A stretch of DNA of 64,000 nucleotides from Tabrizicola caldifontis (GCF_004762095.1 NZ_SIJH01000002.1:124001-188000); one strand, 5' to 3'. Positions 1 through 9,260 are shown, numbered from the stretch's first letter. A program made the numbers and translations. The notes: generated by a model from the sequence alone, not told the origin.

Positions 1-144
1 TCGGATGCGCCGTTCCGGCTCGCCTATGTCGTGCGCGCGATCAGCCCGGGCACGTTCCACCATCCCGCGGCTTCGGTCGAGGACATGTATCGCCCCGATT
101 TCCGCGCCCGGAGCGCGACCGGGACGCTGACGGTCACGCCGTGA
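1..144 (+). CDS. C-terminal end of bacterial alpha-2-macroglobulin family protein (partial, 5' end outside window)
   Basis: An open frame enters from the left edge and encodes the last 47 residues of a protein ending at a TGA. The tail contains a V-R-A-I-S-P-G-T-F stretch followed by a V-E-D-M-Y-R-P segment, which resembles the C-terminal receptor-type domain of bacterial alpha-2-macroglobulins of the YfhM type. Such proteins are periplasmic protease-trapping lipoproteins. The family assignment is supported by the next gene: pbpC encodes penicillin-binding protein 1C, the usual operon partner of yfhM-type genes. Only the tail is present, so the thioester motif and signal peptide cannot be checked. 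Confidence 0.7.
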   Translation, partial: SDAPFRLAYVVRAISPGTFHHPAASVEDMYRPDFRARSATGTLTVTP

Positions 145-164
145 CCGACCAGCGGCCATCTGCA

Positions 165-271
165 CCTCCCCTCCCCCTGGTGGGGCGGGGATGGGGGTGG
201 GGGGCCAAGGCCCTGATCAGGCACCCGGCCCCCCCTCCCTCTCCCTCCCCCACGAGGGGGGAGGGGAGCGC
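165..271 (+). repeat. GC-rich palindromic intergenic repeat, copy 1
   Basis: This element lies between the alpha-2-macroglobulin gene and pbpC and consists of two C-run/G-run hairpins. The first part (165-205) can fold through a CCCCTGGTGGGG core, and the second part (231-271) through a CTCCCCCACGAGGGGGGAG core. Positions 165-205 match the reverse complement of 61071-61111 with a single mismatch in 41 bases, so the two are copies of one element in opposite orientation. It has no coding potential in the sense of family similarity, although frames run through it. Confidence 0.8.
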
Positions 272-301
272 GGGCGCCGGGTCCTGCGCCGGGGGTTGCC
301 G

Positions 302-2344
302 ATGATCCGCGCGCGCTGGCTGTTTGCCGTTGCCCTTGGTCTGTGGCTCGGGGCGCTTGGCCGGGACCGGTTCGACGCCTTCATCGACGCGACCGTCCTG
401 CCGCCCCTCGCGGTGGAGATGTCGGTCGAGGTGCTGGACCGCGACGGCGACCTCTTGCGCGCCTACACGGTCGCCGATGGCCGCTGGCGGCTGGCCCTGC
501 CGCCCGACCGGGTGGACCCGCTCTACCTGCGCATGCTGGTGGCCTACGAGGACCGCCGCTTCCGCGACCATGGCGGCGTGGACCTGCGGTCGCTGGCGCG
601 GGCGGTGGCGCAGGCGGTGCGGAACGGGCGGGTGGTCTCGGGCGGATCGACGCTGACGATGCAGGTCGCGCGGCTTCTGGAGGAAGGGACGACCGGCAAG
701 GTCGCGGGCAAGCTTCGGCAGATGCGGGTGGCGCTGGCGCTGGAGCGGCGGCTGAACAAGGACCAGATCCTGCAGCTCTACCTGCACCTTGCGCCCTTCG
801 GCGGGAATCTCGAGGGCGTCCGCGCTGCCTCGATCAGCTATTTCGGCAAGGAACCAGCCCGTCTGACCCCGGCCGAGGCCGCGCTTCTTGTCGCCATCCC
901 GCAAAGCCCCGAAACCCGCCGCCCCGACCGGGCCGCTGACCGGGCCGAGGCCGCGCGTGACCGGGTGCTTGCGCAGATGGTCGGTGCCGGCGTGATCGAC
1001 GCGGCCGAAGCCGAAGCCGCGCTTCGCGAACCCGTCCCCGGCCTGCGCAAGGCCTTTCCCGCCCTCGCACCGCATCTGGCCGATCGCGCACGGGCCGAAC
1101 AGCCGGTGCTGACCACACACCGCCTGACCATCGACGCTACCCTCCAGAAGGCGCTGCAAGAGCTGGCGGTGCAGGCGGTCGAGGGCCGGGGAGAACAGTT
1201 GCAGGTTGCGATCCTGGTGGCCGACCATGCCTCGGGCGAAATCCTCGCCAGCGTCGGCTCGGCCGGCTACCAGGCTGACCTGCGGCAGGGATTCGTGGAC
1301 ATGACCCGGGCCCTGCGCAGCCCCGGATCGACGCTGAAGCCACTGGTCTATGCCCTGACTTTCGACGAGGGTCTCGGGCACCCCGAGACGATGATCGAGG
1401 ACCGGCCGATGGCCTTCGGCACTTATGCGCCGCAGAACTTCGACAGGCTCTATCGCGGCACAATCCGCCTGCGCGAGGCCTTGCAGCTGTCGCTGAACAT
1501 TCCCGTCGTGCAGCTGACAGAGGCGCTTGGCCCGGCGCGACTGATCTCGGCGATGGAAAAGGCCGGGATGAGGCCGGCCTTTCCGGGCGACCAGCCAGGG
1601 CTGGCAATCGCACTGGGGGGTGTCGGCGTGACGCTGACCGACATGGTGCAATTGTATGCGGCGCTGGCCCGGGGCGGCGTGGCGCGCCCCCTGATCTGGC
1701 GGCTGGGGGCCGAAACCATTGAAGGGCAGCGTGTGGTCTCGGCGGTTGCAGCCTGGCAGGTGGGCGACATCCTTGCAGGCCTGGCCCCGCCGCCGGGGGC
1801 GCCGTCAAACCGGCTGGCCTACAAGACCGGCACCTCCTATGGCCACCGCGACGCCTGGGCGATCGGCTATGACGGGCGTCATGTGGTCGGCGTCTGGATG
1901 GGCCGGGCGGACGGCACACCGGTACCCGGTGCCTTCGGGGCGGATGTTGCGGCCCCTGTGCTGTTCCAGTCCTTCAACCGGCTCAAGCGTCGGCTGGACC
2001 CGCAACCCGCCGCGCCCGCTGCCACGCTGCTGGTGTCGAACGCAGAGCTGCCGCAACCGCTCAAGCGGTTCCGGTCACGCATGGCCGCCTTCGTGCCGGC
2101 TGCCGACGCGCCCGCCGTCGCCTTCCCGCCCGATGGCACGGAGGTAGAGCTTCTGCCTGCCGGGCTGAAGGTCAGGGTTACCGGGGGCACCGGCCCCTTC
2201 ACCTGGCTTGCCGATGGCGTGCCGGTCCTTATCGCGGCGGACTCGCGCGAGGCGATGCTGGCCCTGCCCGGCACCGGGTTCGTCACGCTCAGCGTGATTG
2301 ACGCCGAGGGACGATCTGCCCGCACAAGCGTGCGTGTCCACTAG
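302..2344 (+). CDS. pbpC: Penicillin-binding protein 1C (bifunctional peptidoglycan transglycosylase/transpeptidase)
   Basis: The 680-residue product is a class A penicillin-binding protein that polymerises and cross-links peptidoglycan at the periplasmic face. An N-terminal membrane anchor (about residues 5-20) is followed by a glycosyltransferase domain with the E-D-R-R-F catalytic motif (about 83-87) and the G-G-S-T-L-T-M-Q motif (about 114-121). The transpeptidase domain carries S-T-L-K (about 342-345), an S-L-N motif and K-T-G (about 507). A C-terminal domain rich in beta structure fits the PBP1C-specific domain. The ATG at 302 was chosen because it begins the anchor; an in-frame ATG at 191 lies inside the upstream palindromic repeat and would add a low-complexity leader. 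The gene follows the alpha-2-macroglobulin gene, as in the yfhM-pbpC arrangement. Confidence 0.93.
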   Translation: MIRARWLFAVALGLWLGALGRDRFDAFIDATVLPPLAVEMSVEVLDRDGDLLRAYTVADGRWRLALPPDRVDPLYLRMLVAYEDRRFRDHGGVDLRSLARAVAQAVRNGRVVSGGSTLTMQVARLLEEGTTGKVAGKLRQMRVALALERRLNKDQILQLYLHLAPFGGNLEGVRAASISYFGKEPARLTPAEAALLVAIPQSPETRRPDRAADRAEAARDRVLAQMVGAGVIDAAEAEAALREPVPGLRKAFPALAPHLADRARAEQPVLTTHRLTIDATLQKALQELAVQAVEGRGEQLQVAILVADHASGEILASVGSAGYQADLRQGFVDMTRALRSPGSTLKPLVYALTFDEGLGHPETMIEDRPMAFGTYAPQNFDRLYRGTIRLREALQLSLNIPVVQLTEALGPARLISAMEKAGMRPAFPGDQPGLAIALGGVGVTLTDMVQLYAALARGGVARPLIWRLGAETIEGQRVVSAVAAWQVGDILAGLAPPPGAPSNRLAYKTGTSYGHRDAWAIGYDGRHVVGVWMGRADGTPVPGAFGADVAAPVLFQSFNRLKRRLDPQPAAPAATLLVSNAELPQPLKRFRSRMAAFVPAADAPAVAFPPDGTEVELLPAGLKVRVTGGTGPFTWLADGVPVLIAADSREAMLALPGTGFVTLSVIDAEGRSARTSVRVH

Positions 2345-2405
2345 GATGCTTTGCCGGAACCGGACACCGGGTCTACAGTCAACCGCAGCCTTGACGGGGG
2401 ACGAA

Positions 2406-3371
2406 ATGGGCAAGGCCGATGGGCAGCGCGACGTTTTTCTGCTGGGCGGAACGGGAACCATCGGACGGGCCACCGCGCGGGCATTGCTCAACGCCGGGTT
2501 CGAGGTGACGGCACTGGTCCGTCAGGGGGCAGATGCGGCCGCTCTGGCAGGCTGCCGGCTGATCGAAGGATCCGCAACCGATTTGCAGGCGGTGCGGGAC
2601 GCCATGCGCATTGTCAGGCCGGCAGCGGTGGTCTCGTGTCTGGCCAGCCGGACCGGCGAGCCGCGCGATGCCTGGGCGGTGGACCACGCGGCGCATTCCG
2701 CTGCCCTGCGGGCTGCACTGGCCGAAGGCGTGCGGCAGTTCGTGCTATTGTCGGCGATCTGCGTCCAGAAGCCCTTGCTGGAATTCCAGCATGCGAAGCT
2801 GGCCTTCGAGGCGGAATTGCAGGCGGCGCCGATCGACTGGTCGATCATCCGGCCCACGGCCTATTTCAAGTCGCTTTCAGGACAGGTGCCGCGCGTGAAG
2901 GCCGGCCGGGCCTTCGTGGTTTTCGGTGACGGAAGGCTGACCGCCTGCAAGCCGATCTCGGATTCCGACCTCGGGCGCTATCTTGCACTCTGCCTGACCG
3001 ACCCGGCAAAGCGGAACCGCATCCTGCCGGTCGGCGGCCCCGGTCCGGCGCTGACGCCGCTTGACCAGGCCGCGATCCTGGAACGGCTTCTCGACCGTCC
3101 CGTCCGCATCCGGCATGTGCCTGTCGCGATGATGGACTGGATCATCCGGGGTCTGTCCTTCGCGGGCCTCGTTGCGCCGAAGCTGCGGGCCAAGGCCCAG
3201 CTGGCCCGGATCGGCCGCTACTATGCGACCGAATCGATGCTGGTCTGGGATGGCGCGCGCTATGACGCCGAAGCAACGCCGGAATTCGGCGTCGATCGTC
3301 TGGAGGACCACTATGCCGCAATGCTGCGGGGCGAGGTCGCCGATGACCGTGGGGCGCATGCCGTATTCTGA
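2406..3371 (+). CDS. bciA: Divinyl (proto)chlorophyllide a 8-vinyl reductase, BciA type
   Basis: The 321-residue protein begins with an NAD(P)-binding Rossmann motif, G-G-T-G-T-I-G-R-A (about residues 16-24). It then shows the features of BciA: the S-A-I-C-V-Q-K-P-L-L-E-F-Q segment, R-P-T-A-Y-F-K-S-L-S-G-Q-V, F-G-D-G-R-L-T-A-C-K-P-I-S-D, N-R-I-L-P-V-G-G-P-G-P and I-G-R-Y-Y-A-T-E-S-M-L. BciA reduces the 8-vinyl group of divinyl chlorophyllide with NADPH during (bacterio)chlorophyll synthesis. The ATG at 2406 follows a GGGGGAC ribosome-binding sequence; an ATG at 2298 lies inside pbpC and is unlikely. No other pigment or photosynthesis gene is nearby, so the gene is isolated from any photosynthesis cluster within this window. 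Confidence 0.9.
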   Translation: MGKADGQRDVFLLGGTGTIGRATARALLNAGFEVTALVRQGADAAALAGCRLIEGSATDLQAVRDAMRIVRPAAVVSCLASRTGEPRDAWAVDHAAHSAALRAALAEGVRQFVLLSAICVQKPLLEFQHAKLAFEAELQAAPIDWSIIRPTAYFKSLSGQVPRVKAGRAFVVFGDGRLTACKPISDSDLGRYLALCLTDPAKRNRILPVGGPGPALTPLDQAAILERLLDRPVRIRHVPVAMMDWIIRGLSFAGLVAPKLRAKAQLARIGRYYATESMLVWDGARYDAEATPEFGVDRLEDHYAAMLRGEVADDRGAHAVF

Positions 3372-3495
3372 AGGCTGCCGGTGCCAGCGGGCGTTTCGCG
3401 GCAAGCACGGCAATCGGATGCGCGGCTGCGTTGCCTCGGCGCGCAGTTTCATCGACCAGATGCGTGGCAGCTGACACAGTGCTAGCCTTGCCGCC

Positions 3496-4752
3496 ATGCC
3501 CAGCCTGTGCCGCGACTGCCTGACCCTGACTGACGCAACGCCTGCGCGCTGCCCTGCCTGCCGTTCCCCGCGAATGGTGGCACATGACGAACTGACCCGG
3601 CTTTCCATCGCCCACATGGATTGCGACGCCTTCTATGCTGCCGTCGAAAAGCGCGACAACCCGGCCTTGCGCGACCAGCCGGTGATCGTGGGCGGCGGCA
3701 GCCGGGGCGTCGTCTCGACCTGCTGCTACATCGCGCGGATCCGGGGCGTGCGCTCCGCCATGCCGATGTTCCAGGCGCTGAAGCTTTGCCCCGAGGCGGT
3801 GGTGGTGAAGCCCCGCTTCGCCGCCTATGCCGAGGCCTCGCGCGCCATCCGCGCGATGATGGAGGAACTGACCCCCGCCATCGAGCCCCTGTCGCTGGAC
3901 GAGGCCTTCCTCGACCTATCGGGCACCGAACGCCTGCACGGCGCGCCGCCAGCGGTGCTGCTGGCCCGGCTGACGAAACGGATGGAGGAAGAGCTGGGCC
4001 TTACCGGCTCGATCGGCCTGTCGCACAACAAGTTCCTGGCAAAGGTCGCCTCCGACCTTGACAAGCCGCGGGGCTTCTCGGTGATCGGCAAGGCGGAAAC
4101 CGGGTCCTTCCTGCGCCCAAAGCCCGTGCGCATCATCTGGGGCGTGGGCACGGCGACACAGGCGGCGCTGGAACAGGCCGGCATCCGCACCATCGCAGAC
4201 CTTCTGCGCTGGGAAAGGTCTGATCTGACCGCGCGCTTCGGGGCGATGGGCGACCGGCTCTGGCATCTGGCGCAGGGTATCGACACCCGCCGGGTGAACC
4301 GCGATGAACGGCCGAAGTCGATTTCCAAGGAAACAACCTTCGTCGAGGATACTTCGGACCCGGATTTGCTGGACGGCCATCTGTGGCGGCTGGCCGAACA
4401 GGTGGCCGACCGCGCCAAGGCGAAACGGCTGGCGGGGCGCACCGTGACGCTGAAGCTGAAGCGCGGCGACTTCCAGCTTGTCACCCGGCGCCATGCGCTG
4501 CCGGACCCGACCCAGCTGGCAGATCGCATCTATCGCGCAGCGCGCGATCTTTTCGACCATGCCGGCACCCGGGGACCGTTCCGCCTGATCGGCGTGGGGA
4601 TTTCGGACCTTGCTCCCGAGGCCGTCGCCGACCTGTCGGGTGACCTGCTCGACCCCGAGGCGCGCCGCCGCGCCGCAGCCGAGCGCGCCACCGATGCGAT
4701 CCGGGCCAGATTCGGGGCAGAGGCGATCATCAAGGGGCGCGCCCTGCGATAG
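3496..4752 (+). CDS. dinB: DNA polymerase IV (Y-family translesion polymerase) with N-terminal cysteine-rich extension
   Basis: The 418-residue product has the Y-family palm motifs [12 protein letters not shown] (about residues 40-51) and S-L-D-E-A-F-L-D-L (about 133-141), which carry the catalytic acidic residues. A helix-hairpin-helix-like region and a C-terminal little-finger domain follow. It performs error-prone synthesis past damaged bases. The first 30 residues contain C-R-D-C and C-P-A-C pairs that could bind one zinc ion. E. coli Pol IV lacks this extension. The polymerase motifs begin about 38 codons in, so a shorter protein is conceivable, but no better internal start with a ribosome-binding site is evident. 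Confidence 0.93.
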   Translation: MPSLCRDCLTLTDATPARCPACRSPRMVAHDELTRLSIAHMDCDAFYAAVEKRDNPALRDQPVIVGGGSRGVVSTCCYIARIRGVRSAMPMFQALKLCPEAVVVKPRFAAYAEASRAIRAMMEELTPAIEPLSLDEAFLDLSGTERLHGAPPAVLLARLTKRMEEELGLTGSIGLSHNKFLAKVASDLDKPRGFSVIGKAETGSFLRPKPVRIIWGVGTATQAALEQAGIRTIADLLRWERSDLTARFGAMGDRLWHLAQGIDTRRVNRDERPKSISKETTFVEDTSDPDLLDGHLWRLAEQVADRAKAKRLAGRTVTLKLKRGDFQLVTRRHALPDPTQLADRIYRAARDLFDHAGTRGPFRLIGVGISDLAPEAVADLSGDLLDPEARRRAAAERATDAIRARFGAEAIIKGRALR

Positions 4753-4822
4753 GGTCAGCGAAACGGCTTTCTCTGGCGGGTTCGTTCTCTGGTCGTCGCA
4801 ACCCCTGCAAGGCCTGACGAAC

Positions 4823-5617
4823 TCATCGACCAGCGGCGGGTCTGGCACCAAGCCTGCGCAGCGCTTCGGCGTGCAACGCAGGGGGCAGGGCCAGCACGCC
4901 GTCGGCGCGGGCGCTGGCCGTATTGAAGCGCAGCGCAGCGCCCCTGGCATCTGTCACCACGGCACCGGCCCGTTCCGCGATCAGGCTGCCCGCCGCGATG
5001 TCCCATTCCCAGGCAGGGCGCAGGGTCAGCATCCCGTCGAAGCGTCCCTCTGCCGCCAGGCACAGGCGCCAGGCCAGCGAAGCGCGGAAGTGGCGGAAGA
5101 TCTCGGGCACGCCTCCGGGCCATTTCTCGGGCGCCATGTTGGCCTTGGTGGTCAGGATGTCGGCCCCCTCCAGCCGGTCACGACGGCTGGCCGCCATCGG
5201 CTGGCCATCCCGCAGGGCTGGCGCGGATTCGGACGCGGTATAGATCCTGTCAAGCGCCGGCAGGAATACGACCGCCGCCGTCACCCGGCCCTGACGGGCC
5301 ACCGCAAGGGAATGGGAGAAGGTTTCCTCCCCGGCAATGAAGGCGCGTGTGCCGTCGATCGGGTCGATGATGAAGACACTTTCGCACTCCAGCCGGGCAG
5401 GGTCATCGGGCGTCTCTTCGGACAGCCAGCCGTAATCGGGACGCGCCGACTGAAGGACCAGCTTCAGCATGTCGTTCACCGCCAGATCGGCCTCCGAGAC
5501 GGGGCCATGCTCGCCGCCCTTGTCCCAGACCTTCGGATCGCGGCGCCAGTAGCGCAGCGCGATGCGCCCGGCCTCGCGCGCGGCCTCGGTCAACAGGGCC
5601 AGGTCACGCGCCGGCAA
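4823..5617 (-). CDS. cysQ: Inositol monophosphatase family protein, probable 3'(2'),5'-bisphosphate nucleotidase
   Basis: The 264-residue protein has the metal-dependent phosphatase motifs of the inositol monophosphatase superfamily: S-E-E-T (about residues 66-69), D-P-I-D-G-T (about 86-91) and A-W-E-W-D-I-A-A-G near the C-terminus. CysQ hydrolyses 3'-phosphoadenosine 5'-phosphate, a by-product of sulfate assimilation; other members act on inositol phosphates, so the exact substrate is inferred. The gene overlaps the 3' end of pmbA by 14 bases on the same strand, so the two are probably co-transcribed. Confidence 0.8.
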   Translation of the reverse strand: MPARDLALLTEAAREAGRIALRYWRRDPKVWDKGGEHGPVSEADLAVNDMLKLVLQSARPDYGWLSEETPDDPARLECESVFIIDPIDGTRAFIAGEETFSHSLAVARQGRVTAAVVFLPALDRIYTASESAPALRDGQPMAASRRDRLEGADILTTKANMAPEKWPGGVPEIFRHFRASLAWRLCLAAEGRFDGMLTLRPAWEWDIAAGSLIAERAGAVVTDARGAALRFNTASARADGVLALPPALHAEALRRLGARPAAGR

Positions 5618-6947
5618 TGGTCATCCCGTCGATGAGAATCGAGGGCACGCGCGTCGAAAGATGGGGCCGCGCATCGTTCGCCGGGATGATGCGGCGCAGC
5701 ATGTCGCGCAGGTTGCCCGCGATGGTGCACTCGTGGACCGGATGGCTGATCCGGCCGTTTTCCACCCAGAACCCCGCCGCGCCGCGCGAATAGTCGCCCG
5801 TCGTCGGGTTGATCGTCGATCCGATCATCGAGGTGACCCAAAGCCCGGTGCCCATCTGTGCCAGAAGGTCGTCACGGCTGACCTGACCCTGCGTCAGGTC
5901 GATGTTGGTGGTCGAAGGCGATGGTGGCGCCGAGACCCCGCGCGAGGCGTTGGCCGTGGACGGCATGCCCAGCTTGCGCCCCGTCGAAAGGTCCAGCACC
6001 CAGCCGGTCAGCACACCATCGTCCACGATCGCGCGGCGGCGGGTCGCCAGCCCCTCGCCATCGAACGGGCGCGAGGCGGAAATGCGCGGGCGGTGCGGGT
6101 CTTCGATCAGGGAAATCCCGGCGGGCAGGATCCGTTGGCCAAGAAGGTCGCGCGCCCAGCTGGATCCGCGCGCGATCGCCGTGCCGTTGATCGCCGATAG
6201 AAGGTGGCTAACCAGCGATGCCGCAACCCGTTCGTCGTAAAGCACCGGATAGGTGCCGGTCTTGGGCTTCACCGACCCCACGCGCTGCAAGGCGCGTTCG
6301 GCGGCAAGCCGGCCGATGCTGTCGGCATCCGGCATGTCGGAAAGATAGACACGCGACTCCCCGGCATAGTCGCGCTGCATGTCGGTGCCCGCGCCGGTAA
6401 ACGCCACCGCGGAAAGCGAGACCGAAGTGCGCCCGTAGCCCCCCGAAAAGCCATTCGTCGCCGCCAGATGCAGCGCGCGGCGGCTAAAGGCGGCGGCGGC
6501 TTCGACCTGGGTGATGCCATTTGCGCCAAGGGCCGCGGCCTCGACAGCGCGGGCCTGCTCTTCCAGGGCCGCGGGGCCGGGTTCCGGGGCGGGGTCGGCC
6601 AGATCCAGCGCGGCAAGGTTCCAGTCCTGCGCCAGTTGCGAGGGGTCGGCAAGGCCGACAGTCTGATCCTCCGGGGCCTCGCGGGCCATCGCCACGGCGC
6701 GTTCGGCCAGGGCCAGAATCGTGGCCGGAGAGGTATCCGAAGCCGAAACGCAAGCCTGCCGCCTGCCCATCAGCACGCGCAGGCCGATTTCCACGCCCTC
6801 CGACCGCTCTGCCTGTTCCAGCGCGCCCCTGCGGATTTCGATCGACAGCGCCGTGCCGGACACCGCCAGCGCATCGGCGCTGTCGGCCCCGGCCTTGCGT
6901 GCAGCGTCAAGCAGGGCCTGCGTCAGGTCGGAAAGACTGGGGGTCAT
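5604..6947 (-). CDS. pmbA: TldD/PmbA family metalloprotease component PmbA (TldE)
   Basis: The 447-residue protein is full length for PmbA/TldE. It has the N-terminal region with an R-R-G-A-L-E-Q-A-E-R-S-E-G motif, a central domain, and a C-terminal glycine-rich region with G-A-A-G-F-W-V-E-N-G and M-L-R-R-I motifs. With TldD it forms a heteromeric protease that degrades unfolded peptides and matures some modified peptides. TldD itself is not in the window. The gene is upstream of and overlaps the cysQ-like gene. A GC-rich hairpin at 6985-7013 separates it from the next minus-strand gene upstream. Confidence 0.9.
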   Translation of the reverse strand: MTPSLSDLTQALLDAARKAGADSADALAVSGTALSIEIRRGALEQAERSEGVEIGLRVLMGRRQACVSASDTSPATILALAERAVAMAREAPEDQTVGLADPSQLAQDWNLAALDLADPAPEPGPAALEEQARAVEAAALGANGITQVEAAAAFSRRALHLAATNGFSGGYGRTSVSLSAVAFTGAGTDMQRDYAGESRVYLSDMPDADSIGRLAAERALQRVGSVKPKTGTYPVLYDERVAASLVSHLLSAINGTAIARGSSWARDLLGQRILPAGISLIEDPHRPRISASRPFDGEGLATRRRAIVDDGVLTGWVLDLSTGRKLGMPSTANASRGVSAPPSPSTTNIDLTQGQVSRDDLLAQMGTGLWVTSMIGSTINPTTGDYSRGAAGFWVENGRISHPVHECTIAGNLRDMLRRIIPANDARPHLSTRVPSILIDGMTIAGA

Positions 6948-6984
6948 GGATCGGTCCCGGATGATGTCGGGCTAGGTAGTCCGA

Positions 6985-7013
6985 AGGGGGGCGCTGTGCA
7001 AGACCGCCCCCCT
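6985..7013 (-). terminator. GC-rich stem-loop between the DUF2125 gene and pmbA
   Basis: A 9-bp perfect stem (A-G6-CG paired with CG-C6-T) encloses an 11-base loop, immediately downstream of the stop codon of the minus-strand DUF2125 gene. There is no clear U-tract, so it may be a weak terminator or an RNA-stabilising structure. Confidence 0.5.
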
Positions 7014-7025
7014 GGGCCCGCCCGC

Positions 7026-8534
7026 CTATTGCAGCCGCTGGCCGTTGGCGAAGAAGCCGCCGTCCTTGAATTCCAGAAGGCTTGTCACCTCGTCCGGTGC
7101 CGAGCCGGGACGGGTGAACATACCCAGCATCATGCGTGCGCCCATGGCCTGGTCGTCGGGCATAAGGCCCATTGCGATCAGGTTGTCGATCAGCTTCTGC
7201 ACGCCCGTGATCGTGACGTTGATCTGGCCGCTGGGTGCAGGCATGCCCTGGAAGGTCTGGAGATCATTGTTGTCGAAGGTCAGCCCACCCGTAGCCGCCA
7301 CCTGCGCCCCGGCCGCCTTGACCAGGAACTGCGTCAGGTCCAGCGAGTTCAGCTGGCCCGGAGGCTCTGTCCCGGTGGATTGGAAGGCCGGGTCCATGAT
7401 GTCAGCCAGCCAGCGCCCGGTGCCCCTGGTGTCCAAAATGAAGGTCGCCGGTTCGCGCGACAGCGTCGCCGCCGGGTCGAACAGGCCCCAGACATCTTCC
7501 GAGACGGTCAGGTCCACAAGCTTGGCCAGGAAGGCAAAGTCCTGCGGGGTGTCGGATTTCGACGCGGGCATCAGCACGTTGAACGCGGTCTCGCCGAAGC
7601 CGAAAGTCAGTTCCGGGAACGGGATGTCCGGCCCGGACAGGCTGAAGTTCGCCCCGGTCAGCGAAGTGCCGTAATTCACCCGCGTCTTGTCCACCCCCAG
7701 GACGAAGCCGCCCCCGGTCGCGGTGCCGGCCATCTTGACCGGGCCATTGCTGTCGGTCACGTCAAGGTCGATGGACATGGGTCCGAACGAGAAGGTCGAG
7801 TCGGTGCTGAAGCCGCTGTTCAGGGCCTTGGCCATGTTTGCCATGATCTCGGGGCCCAGGAAATTGCCCCTGGTCGCGCCCTTCAGATCGGCAATCGAGA
7901 TCTTGAAGGTGCCTTTTCCCGATGTCTCGGGGCTGTTTCCCGCAAGGTCCAGGGCCATCGACTTGATGGTGAAATTGCTGTCAAGCGCCACCGTCTCGTC
8001 CGAACGGCTCATCAGATAGCTGCCCCGGGCTTCGGTCATGACCATGGTCGCCGCGGTGTCCAGCGCCTTGCCGTCCTCGTCCTTTACCTCGTCCAGGGTG
8101 ATGGAAACGGTCGGGGCATCGAAATCGTATCTCGTCGCCTCGACGGTGCCCCCGGCGGTGATCACGGCGCCCGGCTGCGAGATGGTCAGCTTGATCGACG
8201 ACGGTCCATCGTCCGTTTCCGGAAAGGCAAGTTGCATCGGAAGTGTTTCGGACATGGTGATCGCAACCGTGCCGTCGCCCTTGTCGCTGAAATCCAGCCT
8301 GTCGATGCAGACGGCATAGGTGCCGCCAAGCTCGTCCTTGTGCGTCACGACAAGGCCCGACACCTCCAGCGTGTCGCCATTGCGCGTGGCGCTGCCGACG
8401 GTGATCTGCTGTCCGCCTGCGGCATAAAGCGCCTGCCAGCTTTCCCAGACCTGTTCAGGCGTGACATCAGCCAGGGCTCCGGTGGCGGAGAGAGAAAGCA
8501 CCAATGCGGTCGAGGAGGCGAGCATCCGGGTCAT
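7026..8534 (-). CDS. DUF2125 domain-containing secreted protein
   Basis: The 502-residue product starts with a clear signal peptide (M-T-R-M-L-A-S-S-T-A-L-V-L-S-L-S-A-T-G-A-L-A), so it should be periplasmic or surface-exposed. The rest is a long mixture of predicted beta strands with many Gly/Thr/Asp-rich segments and matches the DUF2125 family common in Rhodobacterales; its function is unknown. The ATG at 8534 follows GGAAAG at a suitable distance. An ATG nine codons upstream would put polar residues before the signal peptide and was not chosen. The gene is divergent from the enoyl-CoA hydratase gene with 72 bp between them. Confidence 0.8.
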   Translation of the reverse strand: MTRMLASSTALVLSLSATGALADVTPEQVWESWQALYAAGGQQITVGSATRNGDTLEVSGLVVTHKDELGGTYAVCIDRLDFSDKGDGTVAITMSETLPMQLAFPETDDGPSSIKLTISQPGAVITAGGTVEATRYDFDAPTVSITLDEVKDEDGKALDTAATMVMTEARGSYLMSRSDETVALDSNFTIKSMALDLAGNSPETSGKGTFKISIADLKGATRGNFLGPEIMANMAKALNSGFSTDSTFSFGPMSIDLDVTDSNGPVKMAGTATGGGFVLGVDKTRVNYGTSLTGANFSLSGPDIPFPELTFGFGETAFNVLMPASKSDTPQDFAFLAKLVDLTVSEDVWGLFDPAATLSREPATFILDTRGTGRWLADIMDPAFQSTGTEPPGQLNSLDLTQFLVKAAGAQVAATGGLTFDNNDLQTFQGMPAPSGQINVTITGVQKLIDNLIAMGLMPDDQAMGARMMLGMFTRPGSAPDEVTSLLEFKDGGFFANGQRLQ

Positions 8535-8606
8535 TGCAGGGTCTTTCCGGTTGAATTCCATGCGGCATCCTTTCTATCACCTCCTGACGCGTCAAGGGAG
8601 TCTGCC

Positions 8607-9260
8607 ATGCAGGCCGGGTCGGGAATGACAGACAGAACGGCAATGATCGAGACAGGGCAGATCCGCAATTGCACGGTGATCCGGCTGAACCGGCCCGAGA
8701 AGGCAAACGCTCTGACCGGGGCCATGCTGGCCGACCTGCGCCGGGCGGTAGAGGCGGCCCGGACCAATGCCCTGATCCTGACCGGCGCGGGCAAGGTCTT
8801 TTCCGCCGGGGCAGACCTTGACGGGATGCGGGCCGGCCTGGGCGCCAGCCCGGAATGGGAGGCCCTGTCCTCTGCCATCGCCGGCTATTCCGGTCTGACC
8901 GTTGCGGCACTGAACGGCACGCTGGCAGGTGGGGCGATGGGCATGGCACTGGCCTGCGACCTGCGCATCGCGGTGCCGTCGGCGCAGTTCTTCTACCCGG
9001 TCATGCGGCTGGGCTACCTGCCCCAGCCGTCCGATCCGGCCCGGCTTGCCGCCCTGATCGGGCCATCGCGGGCCAAGCTGATGCTGCTGGCCGGGCAAAG
9101 GATCGGCACCGACGAGGCGCTGGCCTGGGGGCTGATCGACGGCATCTGCGCCGTCGAGGCGCTGATCGACACGGCAATGTCGTTGGCCGAACAGGCCCTG
9201 GCCGCCGATCCGGTGCATGTTGCCGCCCTGAAACGCATGACCAACGGGGGAACCCCATGA
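8607..9260 (+). CDS. Enoyl-CoA hydratase/isomerase family protein
   Basis: The 217-residue protein has the crotonase fold signatures: L-N-R-P-E-K-A-N-A-L near the N-terminus, an oxyanion-hole segment F-S-A-G-A-D-L-D-G-M, and G-G-A-M-G-M-A-L-A-C-D-L-R-I-A. It is shorter than the usual 255-260 residues, mainly at the C-terminus, so substrate and activity are uncertain. The ATG at 8607 was chosen because AAGGGAG precedes it by six bases; later in-frame ATGs at 8625 and 8643 are possible. Its stop overlaps the start of the next gene (ATGA), implying translational coupling with the ureohydrolase. Confidence 0.82.
   Translation: MQAGSGMTDRTAMIETGQIRNCTVIRLNRPEKANALTGAMLADLRRAVEAARTNALILTGAGKVFSAGADLDGMRAGLGASPEWEALSSAIAGYSGLTVAALNGTLAGGAMGMALACDLRIAVPSAQFFYPVMRLGYLPQPSDPARLAALIGPSRAKLMLLAGQRIGTDEALAWGLIDGICAVEALIDTAMSLAEQALAADPVHVAALKRMTNGGTP

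Noticed and set aside
134-1651. Long minus-strand open frame opposite pbpC
   Set aside because: Arg/Gln/His-rich shadow of a GC-rich gene with no family resemblance; pbpC on the plus strand has all catalytic motifs.
6204-8600. Plus-strand frame continuous with the enoyl-CoA hydratase, giving a 1018-residue protein
   Set aside because: The first 800 codons run antisense to pmbA and the DUF2125 gene and are low-complexity; the crotonase domain has its own start and ribosome-binding site at 8594-8607.
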